Shown in pieces: positions 1 through 9,158 of a stretch of DNA of 64,000 nucleotides. Each line of letters opens with the position of its first letter. The first letter of the stretch is position 1. Where the stretch lies: contig CP121337.1 in NCBI GenBank assembly GCA_043554545.1, positions 496,001-560,000 on the forward strand, read 5' to 3'. A program made the translations under genes and the position numbers. The notes under the pieces are model-generated. The model made no database searches. It was not told the DNA's origin and worked only from the letters and a program-made list of their open reading frames with translations. This DNA comes from UBA7330 sp043554545. GTDB lineage: Bacteria > Bacteroidota > Bacteroidia > Cytophagales > Cyclobacteriaceae.

Positions 1-95
1 TTGGGATGTTTTAACAGCTCATCTTTGGGCGGCGAGGAACAGGATATGGAGAGCCAAATAATCCAAACGAAAGATGCAGCAGTTATTTTATGCAT
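1..95 (-). CDS. Lipoprotein, 5' end only (cut by window edge)
   Basis: A leftward reading frame begins with ATG at 93-95 and stays open to the window edge, giving about 31 residues. It starts MHKITAASF, continues with a hydrophobic stretch and ends in a lipobox-like SISC at about residues 17-20, then SSPPKDELL. This is a typical lipoprotein export signal, so the protein is probably lipidated and sits in the envelope. The mature protein lies outside the window and its function cannot be told. It is divergent from the tetR efflux operon; the region 96-265 between them contains no other convincing gene. Confidence 0.6.
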   Translation of the reverse strand, partial: MHKITAASFVWIIWLSISCSSPPKDELLKHP

Positions 96-265
96 TTTAT
101 TTCTATCAAAACTTCAGAAGAAGCAAGATAAAGAACCTTAGCTAAAATGATCATCAGGCAGTAAAAGTCGATGATCTATGAAGCATGTATAGAGGTGTGC
201 GTTTGGGGCTAGGTTGGGAGAGACCCAAAGATCAATGACACGCACGAAGCTGATTTTGATAAATT

Positions 266-285
266 ATTTAAACAAATGTTTAAAT
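266..285. promoter_or_regulatory. Candidate TetR operator (perfect inverted repeat)
   Basis: Two 9-bp arms, ATTTAAACA and TGTTTAAAT, are perfect reverse complements separated by AA. The site lies 43 bp before the tetR start and just upstream of a TAnnTTTG -7 element. Its size and symmetry suit a TetR-family dimer, so autoregulation is likely. A degenerate second copy lies at 949-968. Confidence 0.65.
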
Positions 286-301
286 CATGCGTTTTAAATT
301 T

Positions 302-309
302 TATATTTG
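302..309 (+). promoter_or_regulatory. Bacteroidetes-type -7 element of the tetR promoter
   Basis: TATATTTG matches the Bacteroidetes TAnnTTTG -7 consensus exactly. It lies 18 bp before the tetR ATG. No clean -33 TTG is seen at the usual spacing; the palindrome at 266-285 occupies that region, which would fit repression by blocking RNA polymerase. Confidence 0.5.
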
Positions 310-327
310 TAGGAATAGTAGACAGAA

Positions 328-933
328 ATGAGCAAAGACGAGAGCACAGAAAAAAAAATCAAAGAAGTAGCGAGGGCCATATTTATTAGTAAAGGCTATG
401 CTGCCACTAAAACCCGTGACATTGCAGATGAGGCGGGGATAAACCTGGCGTTGGTTAACTACTATTTTAGAAGTAAAGAAAAGTTGTTTCATGAGATCAT
501 GACGGAAAGTATTCAGGCATTCATGTCAGACATCTTCATGATCTTCTTTGAGGAAGAATCAAAACTGGAGGCAAAACTAGAACGACTGGCTGCCAATTAC
601 ATCGAATTCCTGCTAAAGAACCCCAACATGCCCATCTTTATATTAAGTGAATTGCGATCTAATCCTGAGCAGTTTGTCAGTAGAATGACCCATGGTGTCA
701 AAATGAAAGAATCCGTTTTATTTAGACAACTAGCAGAAGAAATAGGGCATCAAAAGCTAAGTGAAATTAATCCAATACACATCATCATCAATCTCCTGGG
801 TATGATTGTCTTCCCCTTTTTAGGTAAACCCATGTTGCAGCTAACAGCTCAGGTAGATCAGGAACATTTTGAAAAAATGATGAATGAAAGGAAGAAACTG
901 ATCCCTATGTGGATCATGAATATGATCAGATAA
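328..933 (+). CDS. TetR/AcrR family transcriptional regulator
   Basis: 201 residues, normal for a TetR repressor. The N-terminal helix-turn-helix is clear at about residues 8-55: ARAIFISKGYAATKTRDIA, then NLALVNYYFRSKEKLF, including the conserved NYYFxSKEKL recognition-helix region. The C-terminal part is a variable, mainly helical ligand-binding domain. The gene opens an operon with tolC, hlyD, two ABC ATPases and two permeases, the arrangement of E. coli cecR-ybhGFSR. It most likely represses that operon and its own promoter through the palindrome at 266-285. The inducer is unknown. Confidence 0.9.
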   Translation: MSKDESTEKKIKEVARAIFISKGYAATKTRDIADEAGINLALVNYYFRSKEKLFHEIMTESIQAFMSDIFMIFFEEESKLEAKLERLAANYIEFLLKNPNMPIFILSELRSNPEQFVSRMTHGVKMKESVLFRQLAEEIGHQKLSEINPIHIIINLLGMIVFPFLGKPMLQLTAQVDQEHFEKMMNERKKLIPMWIMNMIR

Positions 934-948
934 AATTTTTTACGTTAG

Positions 949-968
949 TGTTAATCAAATGTTTAAAA
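949..968. promoter_or_regulatory. Second, degenerate TetR-operator-like site at the tolC start
   Basis: The 20 bases here match the palindrome at 266-285 at 16 of 20 positions by hand alignment; the right arm ATGTTTAAA is intact and the left arm is degraded. The site overlaps the first possible tolC ATG (959). It may be a weak second repressor site, which would favour the downstream ATG at 986 as the true tolC start, or it may be a chance match in AT-rich DNA. Confidence 0.35.
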
Positions 969-2260
969 CAAAATTATTAATCAAAATGAGAATCATTAGA
1001 AACTCGCTGCTGATTACTGGCTTGCTGATGCTGATGAGCTTGATGAATGGTATAGCACAGGATCTGCGTTCGACGAGTCTGGATAGCTGTCTGGCTCAGG
1101 CAAGAGTGAACTACCCGCAGATTAAGCAGTATGATTTGCTTACCCGGGCAACTGGTTATTCTTTAGAAAATGCACAGAAAGGCAAGTGGCCGCAATTGAG
1201 TATTTCCGGTCAAGCCAGTTATCAATCAGCGGTTACTTCTATTCCCGGAGGTGCGGCCATGGGTGTTACGCCTTTGAGCAAAGATCAATACAAACTATAT
1301 GGAGAAGTGGCTCAACCCCTAACAGATCTGGCGGTGATCAAGCAAAGACAAAAGATTATTGAAGCCAATGGAGAAATTGAGAAGAACAGTCTTGAAATTA
1401 GTTTGTATAAGATCAATGAGCGTGTGAGTGATCTGTATTTCGGCATTCTGCTCCTTCAAAGCCAGATCAGTCAGGCAAATACCACTAAGACAGACCTGGA
1501 GAACGGCTTACAAAATATTCAGGCGGCCATTAAATATGGAACGGCACTTCAAAGCAATGCAGACTTATTGCAGGCAGAGCTTTTGAGCCTTGATCAGCGC
1601 GTGATAGAACAAAAAGCAACCAAAAAGGCCTATCTCAACATGTTAAGTCTTTTTACCGGTCAGCCGTTTGGGGATGATATACAGCTATTGGAACCACAGG
1701 TTTTAAGTCTTAAGCAAGAAATCACCCGACCTGAACTCACCTTTTTCAATAACCAAATTCAAGTGCTGAACATGCAATCAGATTTATTGAGAAAGAATAA
1801 TCTACCCAAGTTCAGTTTGTTTTTTCTTGGAGGCATAGGTCGTCCGGCGCTTAATATGCTTAGCAACGAGTTTGAACCCTACTACATGGGTGGTCTGAGA
1901 TTATCCTGGCGTTTGTCCAATTATTATACAAGCAAGGGCCAAAATCAGCTGTTTTCCATCAATCAGGACATCCTCAGTAGTGAAAAGGAGACCTTCCTGT
2001 TTAATACCCAATTAACGATGACGAATCAGCAAGTAGAAATAGAGAAGATGCAAGAAATGATCACCCAGGACGAAAGGATCATTGCACTACGGGAGGGAAT
2101 TATTCAAACGTATAAAGGTCAACTGGAAAATGGGGTGATCACATCTAATGAATATAAATCGGTCCTGATGGATGCCGATAAAGCAAGACAAAACCTTGCA
2201 ATTCATCAAACGCAATTAATCAAAATCAAATACAAATATAACCTTACCTCAGGGCTATGA
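959..2260 (+). CDS. TolC family outer-membrane efflux protein
   Basis: 433 residues, the usual size for a TolC/OEP subunit. A signal peptide is visible: MRIIRNSLL, a hydrophobic core and a likely cut after NGIAQ at about residue 34. Two long helical repeats follow, rich in Gln, Asn and Leu (for example LDSCLAQARVNYPQI near the mature N-terminus), as expected for the trans-periplasmic barrel. Translation may begin at 986 rather than 959, since the later start gives a shorter N-region and clears the operator-like site. It lies 25 bp after tetR and would be the outer-membrane exit duct for the ABC transporter encoded downstream. Confidence 0.88.
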   Translation: MFKTKLLIKMRIIRNSLLITGLLMLMSLMNGIAQDLRSTSLDSCLAQARVNYPQIKQYDLLTRATGYSLENAQKGKWPQLSISGQASYQSAVTSIPGGAAMGVTPLSKDQYKLYGEVAQPLTDLAVIKQRQKIIEANGEIEKNSLEISLYKINERVSDLYFGILLLQSQISQANTTKTDLENGLQNIQAAIKYGTALQSNADLLQAELLSLDQRVIEQKATKKAYLNMLSLFTGQPFGDDIQLLEPQVLSLKQEITRPELTFFNNQIQVLNMQSDLLRKNNLPKFSLFFLGGIGRPALNMLSNEFEPYYMGGLRLSWRLSNYYTSKGQNQLFSINQDILSSEKETFLFNTQLTMTNQQVEIEKMQEMITQDERIIALREGIIQTYKGQLENGVITSNEYKSVLMDADKARQNLAIHQTQLIKIKYKYNLTSGL

Positions 2261-2374
2261 ACCGTCGGTCATGTGCTTATAGGATGAGCAAAACTGATAG
2301 CTTCATTGTCGCTACCAAAGAAGTACAAGTTGATTGACAATCCAAATTGTGATATATAATTTAAAACTAAACCA

Positions 2375-3271
2375 ATGAAATATTTAATCATTCCAGGCCT
2401 ATTGCTCCTTGCATTTATTTTCAGTTCGTGTGACAATTCGACGAACAATTTTGACGCTACTGGTTCTTTCGAGGCTAACGAAACAATCATTTCGGCAGAA
2501 GCCTCCGGGACCTTATTGTCTTATGGGGTGGAAGAAGGGAAAACACTCCGGGCAGGACAGTATATCGGTTATATTGATACGGCCCAGTTGGTGCTTTCCA
2601 AGAAGTTGCTATATGCAAAGATGGATGCGGCACTAAGCAGAAAGCCTGATGTCGGCGTTCAACTTACCGCGCTAAAAGAACAGTTGAAAGTGGCTGAAGT
2701 AGAGCAAAAAAGAATTACCAGTCTGGTGGGTGCTGGTGCTGCAACACCCAAGCAACAGGATGATATCGACGGACAAATAGCTGTCATTAAAGGAAATATT
2801 ACGGCGTTACGCAATTCATTGACTACAAGTACCCAGAGCATAGACCGAGAAGTCGAAACTTTGAAAGTGCAGATTGATCAGGTTGATGATCAGATCAATC
2901 GGAGTAAATTGATCAATCCAGTAGTAGGAACTGTTCTTGTGTCCTATGCTGAAGCTCATGAGCAAGTGGGAAGAGGCATCCCTTTATACAAGATTGCAGA
3001 TTTATCGGAGATCACCTTGCGAGCCTATGTGACAGGCAACCAACTTCCCAAAATCAAACTGAACCAGCAGGTAGCAGTATTAACTGATGATGGAGATGGC
3101 GGATACAAGGAAGAGAATGGTACCATATACTGGATCAGTGACAAGGCGGAGTTTACGCCTAAAACTGTGCAGACGAAAGACGAGCGAGCTAACAAAGTTT
3201 ACGCGATAAAAGTTGGCGTAGCAAATGATGGCTCCTATAAAATCGGTATGTACGGGGAAGTGAATTTTTAA
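2375..3271 (+). CDS. HlyD family periplasmic adaptor lipoprotein
   Basis: 298 residues. It has a lipoprotein signal with lipobox FSSC at about residues 17-20. A short biotinyl/lipoyl-like half follows (ATGSFEANETIISAEASGTL), then a coiled-coil hairpin at about residues 85-180 (KEQLKVAEVEQKRI, then VETLKVQIDQVDDQI), then the second lipoyl half and a beta-barrel. This is the membrane-fusion adaptor linking the ABC-2 permeases to TolC, like E. coli YbhG but lipid-anchored. The 114-bp gap before it holds no gene. The next gene starts 10 bp downstream. Confidence 0.88.
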   Translation: MKYLIIPGLLLLAFIFSSCDNSTNNFDATGSFEANETIISAEASGTLLSYGVEEGKTLRAGQYIGYIDTAQLVLSKKLLYAKMDAALSRKPDVGVQLTALKEQLKVAEVEQKRITSLVGAGAATPKQQDDIDGQIAVIKGNITALRNSLTTSTQSIDREVETLKVQIDQVDDQINRSKLINPVVGTVLVSYAEAHEQVGRGIPLYKIADLSEITLRAYVTGNQLPKIKLNQQVAVLTDDGDGGYKEENGTIYWISDKAEFTPKTVQTKDERANKVYAIKVGVANDGSYKIGMYGEVNF

Positions 3272-3281
3272 TCAGGCACAC

Positions 3282-4184
3282 ATGAAAGATGTCGTCGTAG
3301 AATCGATTAGTAAGTCATTCAACAAGCAGGACAAAAAGGCGTTGGATCAGATTTCTCTGGAGGTAGAGGAAGGGGAATTGTTTGGACTCATCGGACCCGA
3401 CGGGGCTGGGAAGACCACGTTATTCAGGATCCTTACCACGCTGCTATTGGCTGATTCCGGAAAAGCATATATTCAGGGAAAGGAAGTTGTTGGGCAGTAT
3501 AAGGAAATACGTAAAACCATTGGATACATGCCTGGAAAGTTTTCCCTCTACCAGGACTTATCTGTTGAAGAAAACCTAAATTTTTTCGCGAGTTTATTCA
3601 ATACTACTGTTGCGGCTAATTACGATCTGATCAAAGATATTTATTTACAAATTGAGCCTTTCAAAACACGTCGGGCAGGTAAGCTATCTGGTGGTATGAA
3701 GCAAAAGTTGGCCTTGTGTTGCGCACTTATTCACCGGCCAACAGTACTCTTTCTGGACGAGCCTACCACAGGTGTTGATGCCGTATCCCGAAAGGAGTTT
3801 TGGAACATGTTACAACGACTAAAAAAACAGGGAATTACAATCCTGGTTTCAACGCCTTACATGGATGAGGCGAGCCTCTGTGAAAAAATTGCATTGATAC
3901 AGGAAGGAAAGATATTATCTGTGGATACCCCTGAGAATATCATCTCGGAATATCCAAAGAAACTGTTTGCGATCAAAGGAGATCACATGAGTCAGCTGCT
4001 CAATGAGTTAAGAAACAGTGAATACATTGAGTCTGCTAATGCCTTTGGGGCCACACATCACATCACATTCCGGGCTGAGGATGATAGGATGCAGAAACAG
4101 TTGATTAAGGATTTGTCAGTTACCGGGGTTGTGATTGAAGACATCAAGCCGACTGTTGAGGACTGCTTTATTAAACTCATGTAA
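3282..4184 (+). CDS. ABC transporter ATP-binding protein (YbhF N-half type)
   Basis: 300 residues. Walker A is GPDGAGKTT (38-46), the signature LSGGM (135-139) is intact, and Walker B is VLFLDE (155-160). The H-loop histidine is replaced by proline (STPYMDEA, P192), so its own ATP site should hydrolyse poorly. After residue 220 comes an extra C-terminal domain of about 80 residues. It is followed after 2 bp by a second ATPase. The pair corresponds to the two halves of the single 578-residue E. coli YbhF and should form a heterodimer energising export by the permeases downstream. Confidence 0.9.
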   Translation: MKDVVVESISKSFNKQDKKALDQISLEVEEGELFGLIGPDGAGKTTLFRILTTLLLADSGKAYIQGKEVVGQYKEIRKTIGYMPGKFSLYQDLSVEENLNFFASLFNTTVAANYDLIKDIYLQIEPFKTRRAGKLSGGMKQKLALCCALIHRPTVLFLDEPTTGVDAVSRKEFWNMLQRLKKQGITILVSTPYMDEASLCEKIALIQEGKILSVDTPENIISEYPKKLFAIKGDHMSQLLNELRNSEYIESANAFGATHHITFRAEDDRMQKQLIKDLSVTGVVIEDIKPTVEDCFIKLM

Positions 4185-4186
4185 CC

Positions 4187-4933
4187 ATGACAGAAGAGAA
4201 AGTAATTATAGCACATAAACTTACTAAGCGATTCGGGGATTTCATTGCCACCAATGAGATCACATTTGATGTATATAAAGGAGAGATATTTGGATTTCTT
4301 GGAGCCAATGGAGCAGGCAAAACGACAGCTATGCGCATGCTCTGTGGGCTATCGACACCATCAGAAGGAGAAGCGACGGTGGCAGGGTTTGATGTGTATA
4401 AAGATACCGAGAAGATCAAATCGAGCATTGGCTACATGAGTCAGAAGTTTTCACTTTACGAGGATCTGACTGTAGGCGAGAACATCACTTTTTTTGGAGG
4501 AATTTACGGTATGGGTAGAAAGGAAATCAAGTCCAAATCGGCATCCATGCTCGATACACTTGGTCTGGAAAAGTCTAAAAATGTTCTGGTAGGGGCTTTA
4601 CCACTCGGCTGGAAACAGAAGCTGGCTTTTTCAGTAGCCATCCTTCATGATCCGAAGATTGTCTTTCTGGATGAACCTACGGGCGGTGTGGATCCCGTTA
4701 CCCGACGACAGTTCTGGGATTTAATTTATAAAGCTTCAGACAATGGTATTACCGTTTTTGTCACCACACACTATATGGATGAGGCAGAGTATTGTAACCG
4801 AATATCGATGATGGTGGATGGTTATTTGAAGGCATTGGATACCCCGTCAAACCTGAAGGCGCATTATCACGCGGCCTCCATGGATGAGGTGTTTTATGAA
4901 CTCGCACGTGGTGCAGAACGAAAAGGAGATTAA
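4187..4933 (+). CDS. ABC transporter ATP-binding protein (YbhF C-half type)
   Basis: 248 residues. Walker A is GANGAGKTT (39-47), Walker B is IVFLDE (158-163), and the H-loop is TTHYMDEA with H195 present. The signature is degenerate: ALPLGWKQK (137-145) in place of LSGGQ. This complements the first ATPase, which has a good signature but no H-loop His. The predicted heterodimer therefore has one consensus site (Walker motifs of this protein plus signature of the first) and one degenerate site. The stop lies 1 bp before the permease start at 4935. Confidence 0.9.
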   Translation: MTEEKVIIAHKLTKRFGDFIATNEITFDVYKGEIFGFLGANGAGKTTAMRMLCGLSTPSEGEATVAGFDVYKDTEKIKSSIGYMSQKFSLYEDLTVGENITFFGGIYGMGRKEIKSKSASMLDTLGLEKSKNVLVGALPLGWKQKLAFSVAILHDPKIVFLDEPTGGVDPVTRRQFWDLIYKASDNGITVFVTTHYMDEAEYCNRISMMVDGYLKALDTPSNLKAHYHAASMDEVFYELARGAERKGD

Positions 4934-4934
4934 T

Positions 4935-6038
4935 ATGAAACAGCTGTTAACATTTATCAGGAAAGAGTTTCTCCATGTGTTTCGGGATCACAAAACACTG
5001 CTCTTGCTATTTGGTCTACCGATTGCACAGATCGTGCTTTTTGGTTTTGCCTTGTCGAATGAAATCAAAGATGCCAAAATCGTTATTTTGGATGACGCCA
5101 AAGATGCAGCGAGTCAGCAAATTATAGAGAAGCTCAGGAATAGTGGAAGCTTCGAGGTGGAAGAATCACTGTTAGGGCACCTGGAGATAGAAGAGTCATT
5201 TAAGAAAGGGAAGGTAAAAATGGCGGTAGTCTTCCCCGCTCATTTGAATGAGGATTTATTGCATGGCAAGCATGCACAGATTCAGCTTATCGCTGATGCT
5301 TCCGATCCCAATACTGCCACGACTCTTGTAAATCATGCCAGTGCCATAATCCGTGATTATCAGCAGGCTATGAATCGTGGTGATCACCTGATGACCATCA
5401 ATACAGAGATTAGAAACATGTATAATCCTGAGCTGAAGGGTACGACGAATTTTGTACCTGGTGTTATGGCATTGGTACTGCTGCTTATTTGCGTGTTGAT
5501 GACATCAGTATCTATTGTAAAGGAGAAAGAAAATGGCACCATGGAAATATTATTGGTCTCGCCATTCAACCCACTGATGGTCATACTGGCCAAAGCAATT
5601 CCTTATTTACTGTTGTCAATTGTCAATTTGATTATGATACTCGTCTTGAGTGTCTTTCTTCTGGACATGCCGATAAATGGCAGCATATTTTTACTCTTTG
5701 CGGTGAGTACATTATTGATCATGGCAGCACTTTCTCTAGGTCTTTTGATCTCCAATTCCACGGATTCTCAGCAGACAGCCATGTTGATTTCTTTGATGGG
5801 CATGCTCCTGCCAACCATGATATTTACAGGCTTTTTGTTCCCACTGGAAAATATGCCGATGCCGCTACAATTGATCGCCAATTTGGTCCCTTCCAAATGG
5901 TACTACATCATTGTGAAGGATATAATGATTAAAGGGTTAGGTATATCGGCGATATGGAAAGAAAGCCTGATCCTTCTGGCAATGACCGTATTTCTTCTTG
6001 TCGTAAGTATTAGAAAATTTAACATCCGATTGTCATGA
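4935..6038 (+). CDS. ABC-2 type permease
   Basis: 367 residues from ATG 4935, chosen because AAGGAG lies 7 bp upstream and the protein then begins MKQLLTFIRKEF, the usual start of this family; a longer frame to 4884 would overlap the ATPase. Architecture is typical: one N-terminal membrane helix (about 20-40), a soluble extracytoplasmic domain (about 45-170), then five or six helices after residue 175, including the conserved VKEKENGTMEILLVSP motif. It resembles E. coli YbhS. Its last four bases overlap the next start (ATGA), so the two permeases are translationally coupled and probably form a heterodimer. Confidence 0.88.
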   Translation: MKQLLTFIRKEFLHVFRDHKTLLLLFGLPIAQIVLFGFALSNEIKDAKIVILDDAKDAASQQIIEKLRNSGSFEVEESLLGHLEIEESFKKGKVKMAVVFPAHLNEDLLHGKHAQIQLIADASDPNTATTLVNHASAIIRDYQQAMNRGDHLMTINTEIRNMYNPELKGTTNFVPGVMALVLLLICVLMTSVSIVKEKENGTMEILLVSPFNPLMVILAKAIPYLLLSIVNLIMILVLSVFLLDMPINGSIFLLFAVSTLLIMAALSLGLLISNSTDSQQTAMLISLMGMLLPTMIFTGFLFPLENMPMPLQLIANLVPSKWYYIIVKDIMIKGLGISAIWKESLILLAMTVFLLVVSIRKFNIRLS

Positions 6039-7156
6039 ACACCTTACTTTTCTTACTTCAAAAGGAGTTTAAACAGATCTTCAGAAACCCTACTTTATTG
6101 AAGATGATTCTGGCCTTGCCCATCATACAACTCATTGTGATACCATTGGCAGCTGATTTTGAAATCAAGAACATCAATGTCGCCATCATTGACAATGACC
6201 GTTCTGAAATTTCCAGAGAGTTGGTTTCGAAGATTTCTTCTTCTGGCTATTTCATCTTGGTGGATTACACCCATGATTATAAAAAGGGTTTCAATTATAT
6301 TGAATCAGATGAAGCCGATGTAGTCATTGAGATACCGCATGACTTCGAGCGAAATATGGTGAGGGAAAAACAGGAAAGTCTTTTCTTATCGATTAATGCC
6401 ATCAATGGAACGAAGGCCTCCGTGGGAGGAGGTTACTTGTCGAGAGTCATTACTGATTTCAACCAAGACATAAGATTAAATTGGTTCGGAGGAAGCAACT
6501 CAAAGAGGATCGCTGGTATTGAGGTTACTTCTATCAATCGTTTCAATCCACTCTTGAACTATCAGTTCTTTATGGTTCCCGGAATTCTGGCTTTTTTGGT
6601 TACCATGGTAGGGGCGTATATGTCAGCACTCAACATCGTGAAGGAGAAGGAGGTGGGCACCATCGAACAGATTAATGTGACGCCGATTAAGAAACATTTA
6701 TTCCTTTTGGGTAAGCTAATTCCATTTTGGATTATTGGTGTATTTGTCTTCTCCATCGGCTTATTTGTAGTAGCCAGGTTGATCTACGGCATTATTCCAG
6801 TAGGTAGCGTACTGTTGTTATATGGTTACCTCAGTCTGTACCTAATCGCGGTTTTAGGCGTAGGTTTATTGGTTTCCACCTATTCTACGACACAGCAGCA
6901 AGCCATGTCATTGGCTTTCTTTTTGATGATGATTTTCCTTTTGATGAGTGGACTTTTTACTCCCATAGAAAGCATGCCAGACTGGGCACGAATGGTAGCT
7001 CAGTTTAATCCGGTGACTCATTTTATTGAAGTGATGCGGATGATTGTAATGAAAGGCAGTGGTATCAGAGATATTACCACACAAATTTTAGCCATGGTCG
7101 GGTTTGCCGTAGTTTTTAATACCTGGGCAATTTTGAATTATAAAAAGACCATGTAA
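6035..7156 (+). CDS. ABC-2 type permease
   Basis: 373 residues. It starts MNTLLFLLQKEFKQIFRNP, then has one membrane helix, a large extracytoplasmic domain and a C-terminal block of about five helices with the family motif VKEKEVGTIEQINVTP. This is the second permease subunit (YbhR-like), overlapping the first by 4 bp. It ends the efflux operon; no strong hairpin terminator is visible in the 61 bp before the convergent beta-helix gene. Substrates of such systems include antibiotics and cationic drugs in E. coli, but the sequence does not identify the substrate here. Confidence 0.87.
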   Translation: MNTLLFLLQKEFKQIFRNPTLLKMILALPIIQLIVIPLAADFEIKNINVAIIDNDRSEISRELVSKISSSGYFILVDYTHDYKKGFNYIESDEADVVIEIPHDFERNMVREKQESLFLSINAINGTKASVGGGYLSRVITDFNQDIRLNWFGGSNSKRIAGIEVTSINRFNPLLNYQFFMVPGILAFLVTMVGAYMSALNIVKEKEVGTIEQINVTPIKKHLFLLGKLIPFWIIGVFVFSIGLFVVARLIYGIIPVGSVLLLYGYLSLYLIAVLGVGLLVSTYSTTQQQAMSLAFFLMMIFLLMSGLFTPIESMPDWARMVAQFNPVTHFIEVMRMIVMKGSGIRDITTQILAMVGFAVVFNTWAILNYKKTM

Positions 7157-7217
7157 AGACAATCAGCTTTTAATCCCGAACACATTTTTATATAGTAGTA
7201 CTTCCTCATGTACCTGG

Positions 7218-8870
7218 TCATTCTTTTACCACTTTCACATCTTTGAACAGGAATGGATTGTCACTAACCCTTAAATCCTTGCCGCTGGTGGTGGTTACAT
7301 GCTTAAGGATGACTTCCCGGGTTCTGATATGAGGGAAGTGCTCTTCATAGGACTCGTCGGTCATCTGCGGATTGAAGTTTGAAAAAATTGCCGGACCCTG
7401 ATAGTCCTCCGGATGATTACTGTCATCGATTTGAAGATTTTCAATGATGATGCGTTCAGGCATGTAACAGGTGTAACCAAAATCATGTTGTCCCGAATTA
7501 GAGCCGCCGATCAGGCTAGCGCTGGCAGATCTACCTCCTGAAGGCACGAACGTACAATTCCGGATAATAAACTCACCCTGCCAGGTGCTTCCATAGTCAC
7601 TTCGCAGGTTGACAAGGTTTCTGCCATTGATCGTAGAGTTCTCTACGGTCAGGACTCCGGTGCCGATGGCATTGATGCCCATGTGTCCGAGGGTGGAGTT
7701 CCGAATGGTGGCATTGGCAACGCCCATGTGTGCATCAAACCGGGAAAAGGTGCAATTATCATAGAGCAAATTCTTGCAGTAGTTGGAACCCAGGATTCCC
7801 CAGTAGGTGCGGTCATTGATATCGTTGGTCTGGTCACAGTTGATGAAAGAGACATTCAGGGCACGGTTTGCTAAAAGGTCATAGCTGCCCATGGAGACCG
7901 GTTTCCCTGCTGAGCCAATGGTACGGTAAGTTTTATGTCCGGTCAGGGTGGTGTTCTTTACTGTTACGTAAGCACAATCACGGATATTGAGAAACCCACC
8001 GTAGGGTGCGCCATGGTCACCTTCTCCGATAACACGATGTTCCAGTCCATCCACCACCACATTCGAACGCTTAATGGCAATGTTTCGGCTATAATACGTG
8101 TACTTTGATTCAGCTTGATTGGCAATGGTGGTAAACCGTCCACCGGTGATGGTCAGCGTCTGCTCATCCATGGGGAGTGCTGAGATTTCCGTAATCTGAT
8201 CAAAGTCCCAGATGAGAGGTCCATTCATGTCGATATTCCCATTTTTATCTACAACGAAAATATCTGTTTGGGGAGATCCATTGTTTTGATTGAGGCCATA
8301 GCGGATATAGCGCCTGATATTTGCATTGGTGACCGTGATCAGACACGGTCCAGGTAGGGGAACATTGATTTTCTCCTGATCCCGTTTTAGGATGGTAATC
8401 CCCTCAAGCTGAAAACGCTGCCTGCTGGAGCTTACCAGGAAAACAGCGGCATTCCGGTTATCAACCTTGGTATCATCAATGAGAAATGATGCAGAGCCAA
8501 AATCCGTGGCAGTCTGAATAACCGCTGTACGCTCCTTACCTCCAATGTAATAGTTGGCTCCCTCGTCGGCTTTCACCATCAAACCCTCTTGATTAGCAAA
8601 TGCGTGGGTAGCAGCGATAGCGTCTATGTCGTCAGTTTTACCATCGCCCTTCGCCCCAAAGTCACTGTACCGAACCCATCCGGTGGCTTTGAATTTGCTG
8701 ATAGACTTTGGTGAAACGTTTACCTGTAGCTGACCATTTTCATTGGTTGTTACTTGAGTTTTCTTCTTTTCTGAGGTGATCACTACCTCCTGATCCGGTT
8801 TGATTGCCTGTCCCTGACTTACAATTACATAGGAAAATAAGTAGGAGAATAGTATCAGGTATTTCATCAT
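7218..8870 (-). CDS. Secreted right-handed beta-helix protein (pectate-lyase-3-like)
   Basis: 550 residues. An N-terminal signal peptide (hydrophobic stretch ending at about residue 20 near SQGQA) is followed by WVRYSDFGAKGDGKTDD at about 66-82, the hallmark start of the pectate_lyase_3/GH28-like beta-helix fold. Long runs of short beta-strand rungs with N-rich turns follow (NCTFSRFDA, NATIRNSTL, VENSTINGR). It probably binds or cleaves a polysaccharide outside the inner membrane. No catalytic set can be assigned by eye. It is divergent from the symporter-inositol oxygenase pair across 288 bp, which may contain both promoters, so shared regulation is plausible. Confidence 0.75.
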   Translation of the reverse strand: MMKYLILFSYLFSYVIVSQGQAIKPDQEVVITSEKKKTQVTTNENGQLQVNVSPKSISKFKATGWVRYSDFGAKGDGKTDDIDAIAATHAFANQEGLMVKADEGANYYIGGKERTAVIQTATDFGSASFLIDDTKVDNRNAAVFLVSSSRQRFQLEGITILKRDQEKINVPLPGPCLITVTNANIRRYIRYGLNQNNGSPQTDIFVVDKNGNIDMNGPLIWDFDQITEISALPMDEQTLTITGGRFTTIANQAESKYTYYSRNIAIKRSNVVVDGLEHRVIGEGDHGAPYGGFLNIRDCAYVTVKNTTLTGHKTYRTIGSAGKPVSMGSYDLLANRALNVSFINCDQTNDINDRTYWGILGSNYCKNLLYDNCTFSRFDAHMGVANATIRNSTLGHMGINAIGTGVLTVENSTINGRNLVNLRSDYGSTWQGEFIIRNCTFVPSGGRSASASLIGGSNSGQHDFGYTCYMPERIIIENLQIDDSNHPEDYQGPAIFSNFNPQMTDESYEEHFPHIRTREVILKHVTTTSGKDLRVSDNPFLFKDVKVVKE

Positions 8871-9158
8871 GGGTTATAATAATAGTTATCAATCTTAGAA
8901 AAATCAATCATTTGCTGTGAAAATAGTGGAAGATATGGTTACAACGGGTAGTCTGGACTATAACATATCTGCATTTGAAAAAGTCTTGTTGCTTAATCTT
9001 GATCTTTATGGGGCTCACATATGGGTAAGGATTTACTTATACGATAAAGTGCGGAATTTACTTTGAGAGCCATCTGAATTTTGTGAAATCAGGGAGATTT
9101 AATTACTTTCCGATTTGGAACACAAATCAACAACACTGACTTAACCCCAATTCTAAAC

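Noticed and set aside
5489..5932. 147-codon rightward frame within the first permease gene
   Set aside because: It is in another frame of a well supported permease and its translation lacks membrane or domain character.
8871..9158. Promoters between the beta-helix and symporter genes
   Set aside because: The gap must hold both promoters, but only near matches to TAnnTTTG were seen, so no site is annotated.
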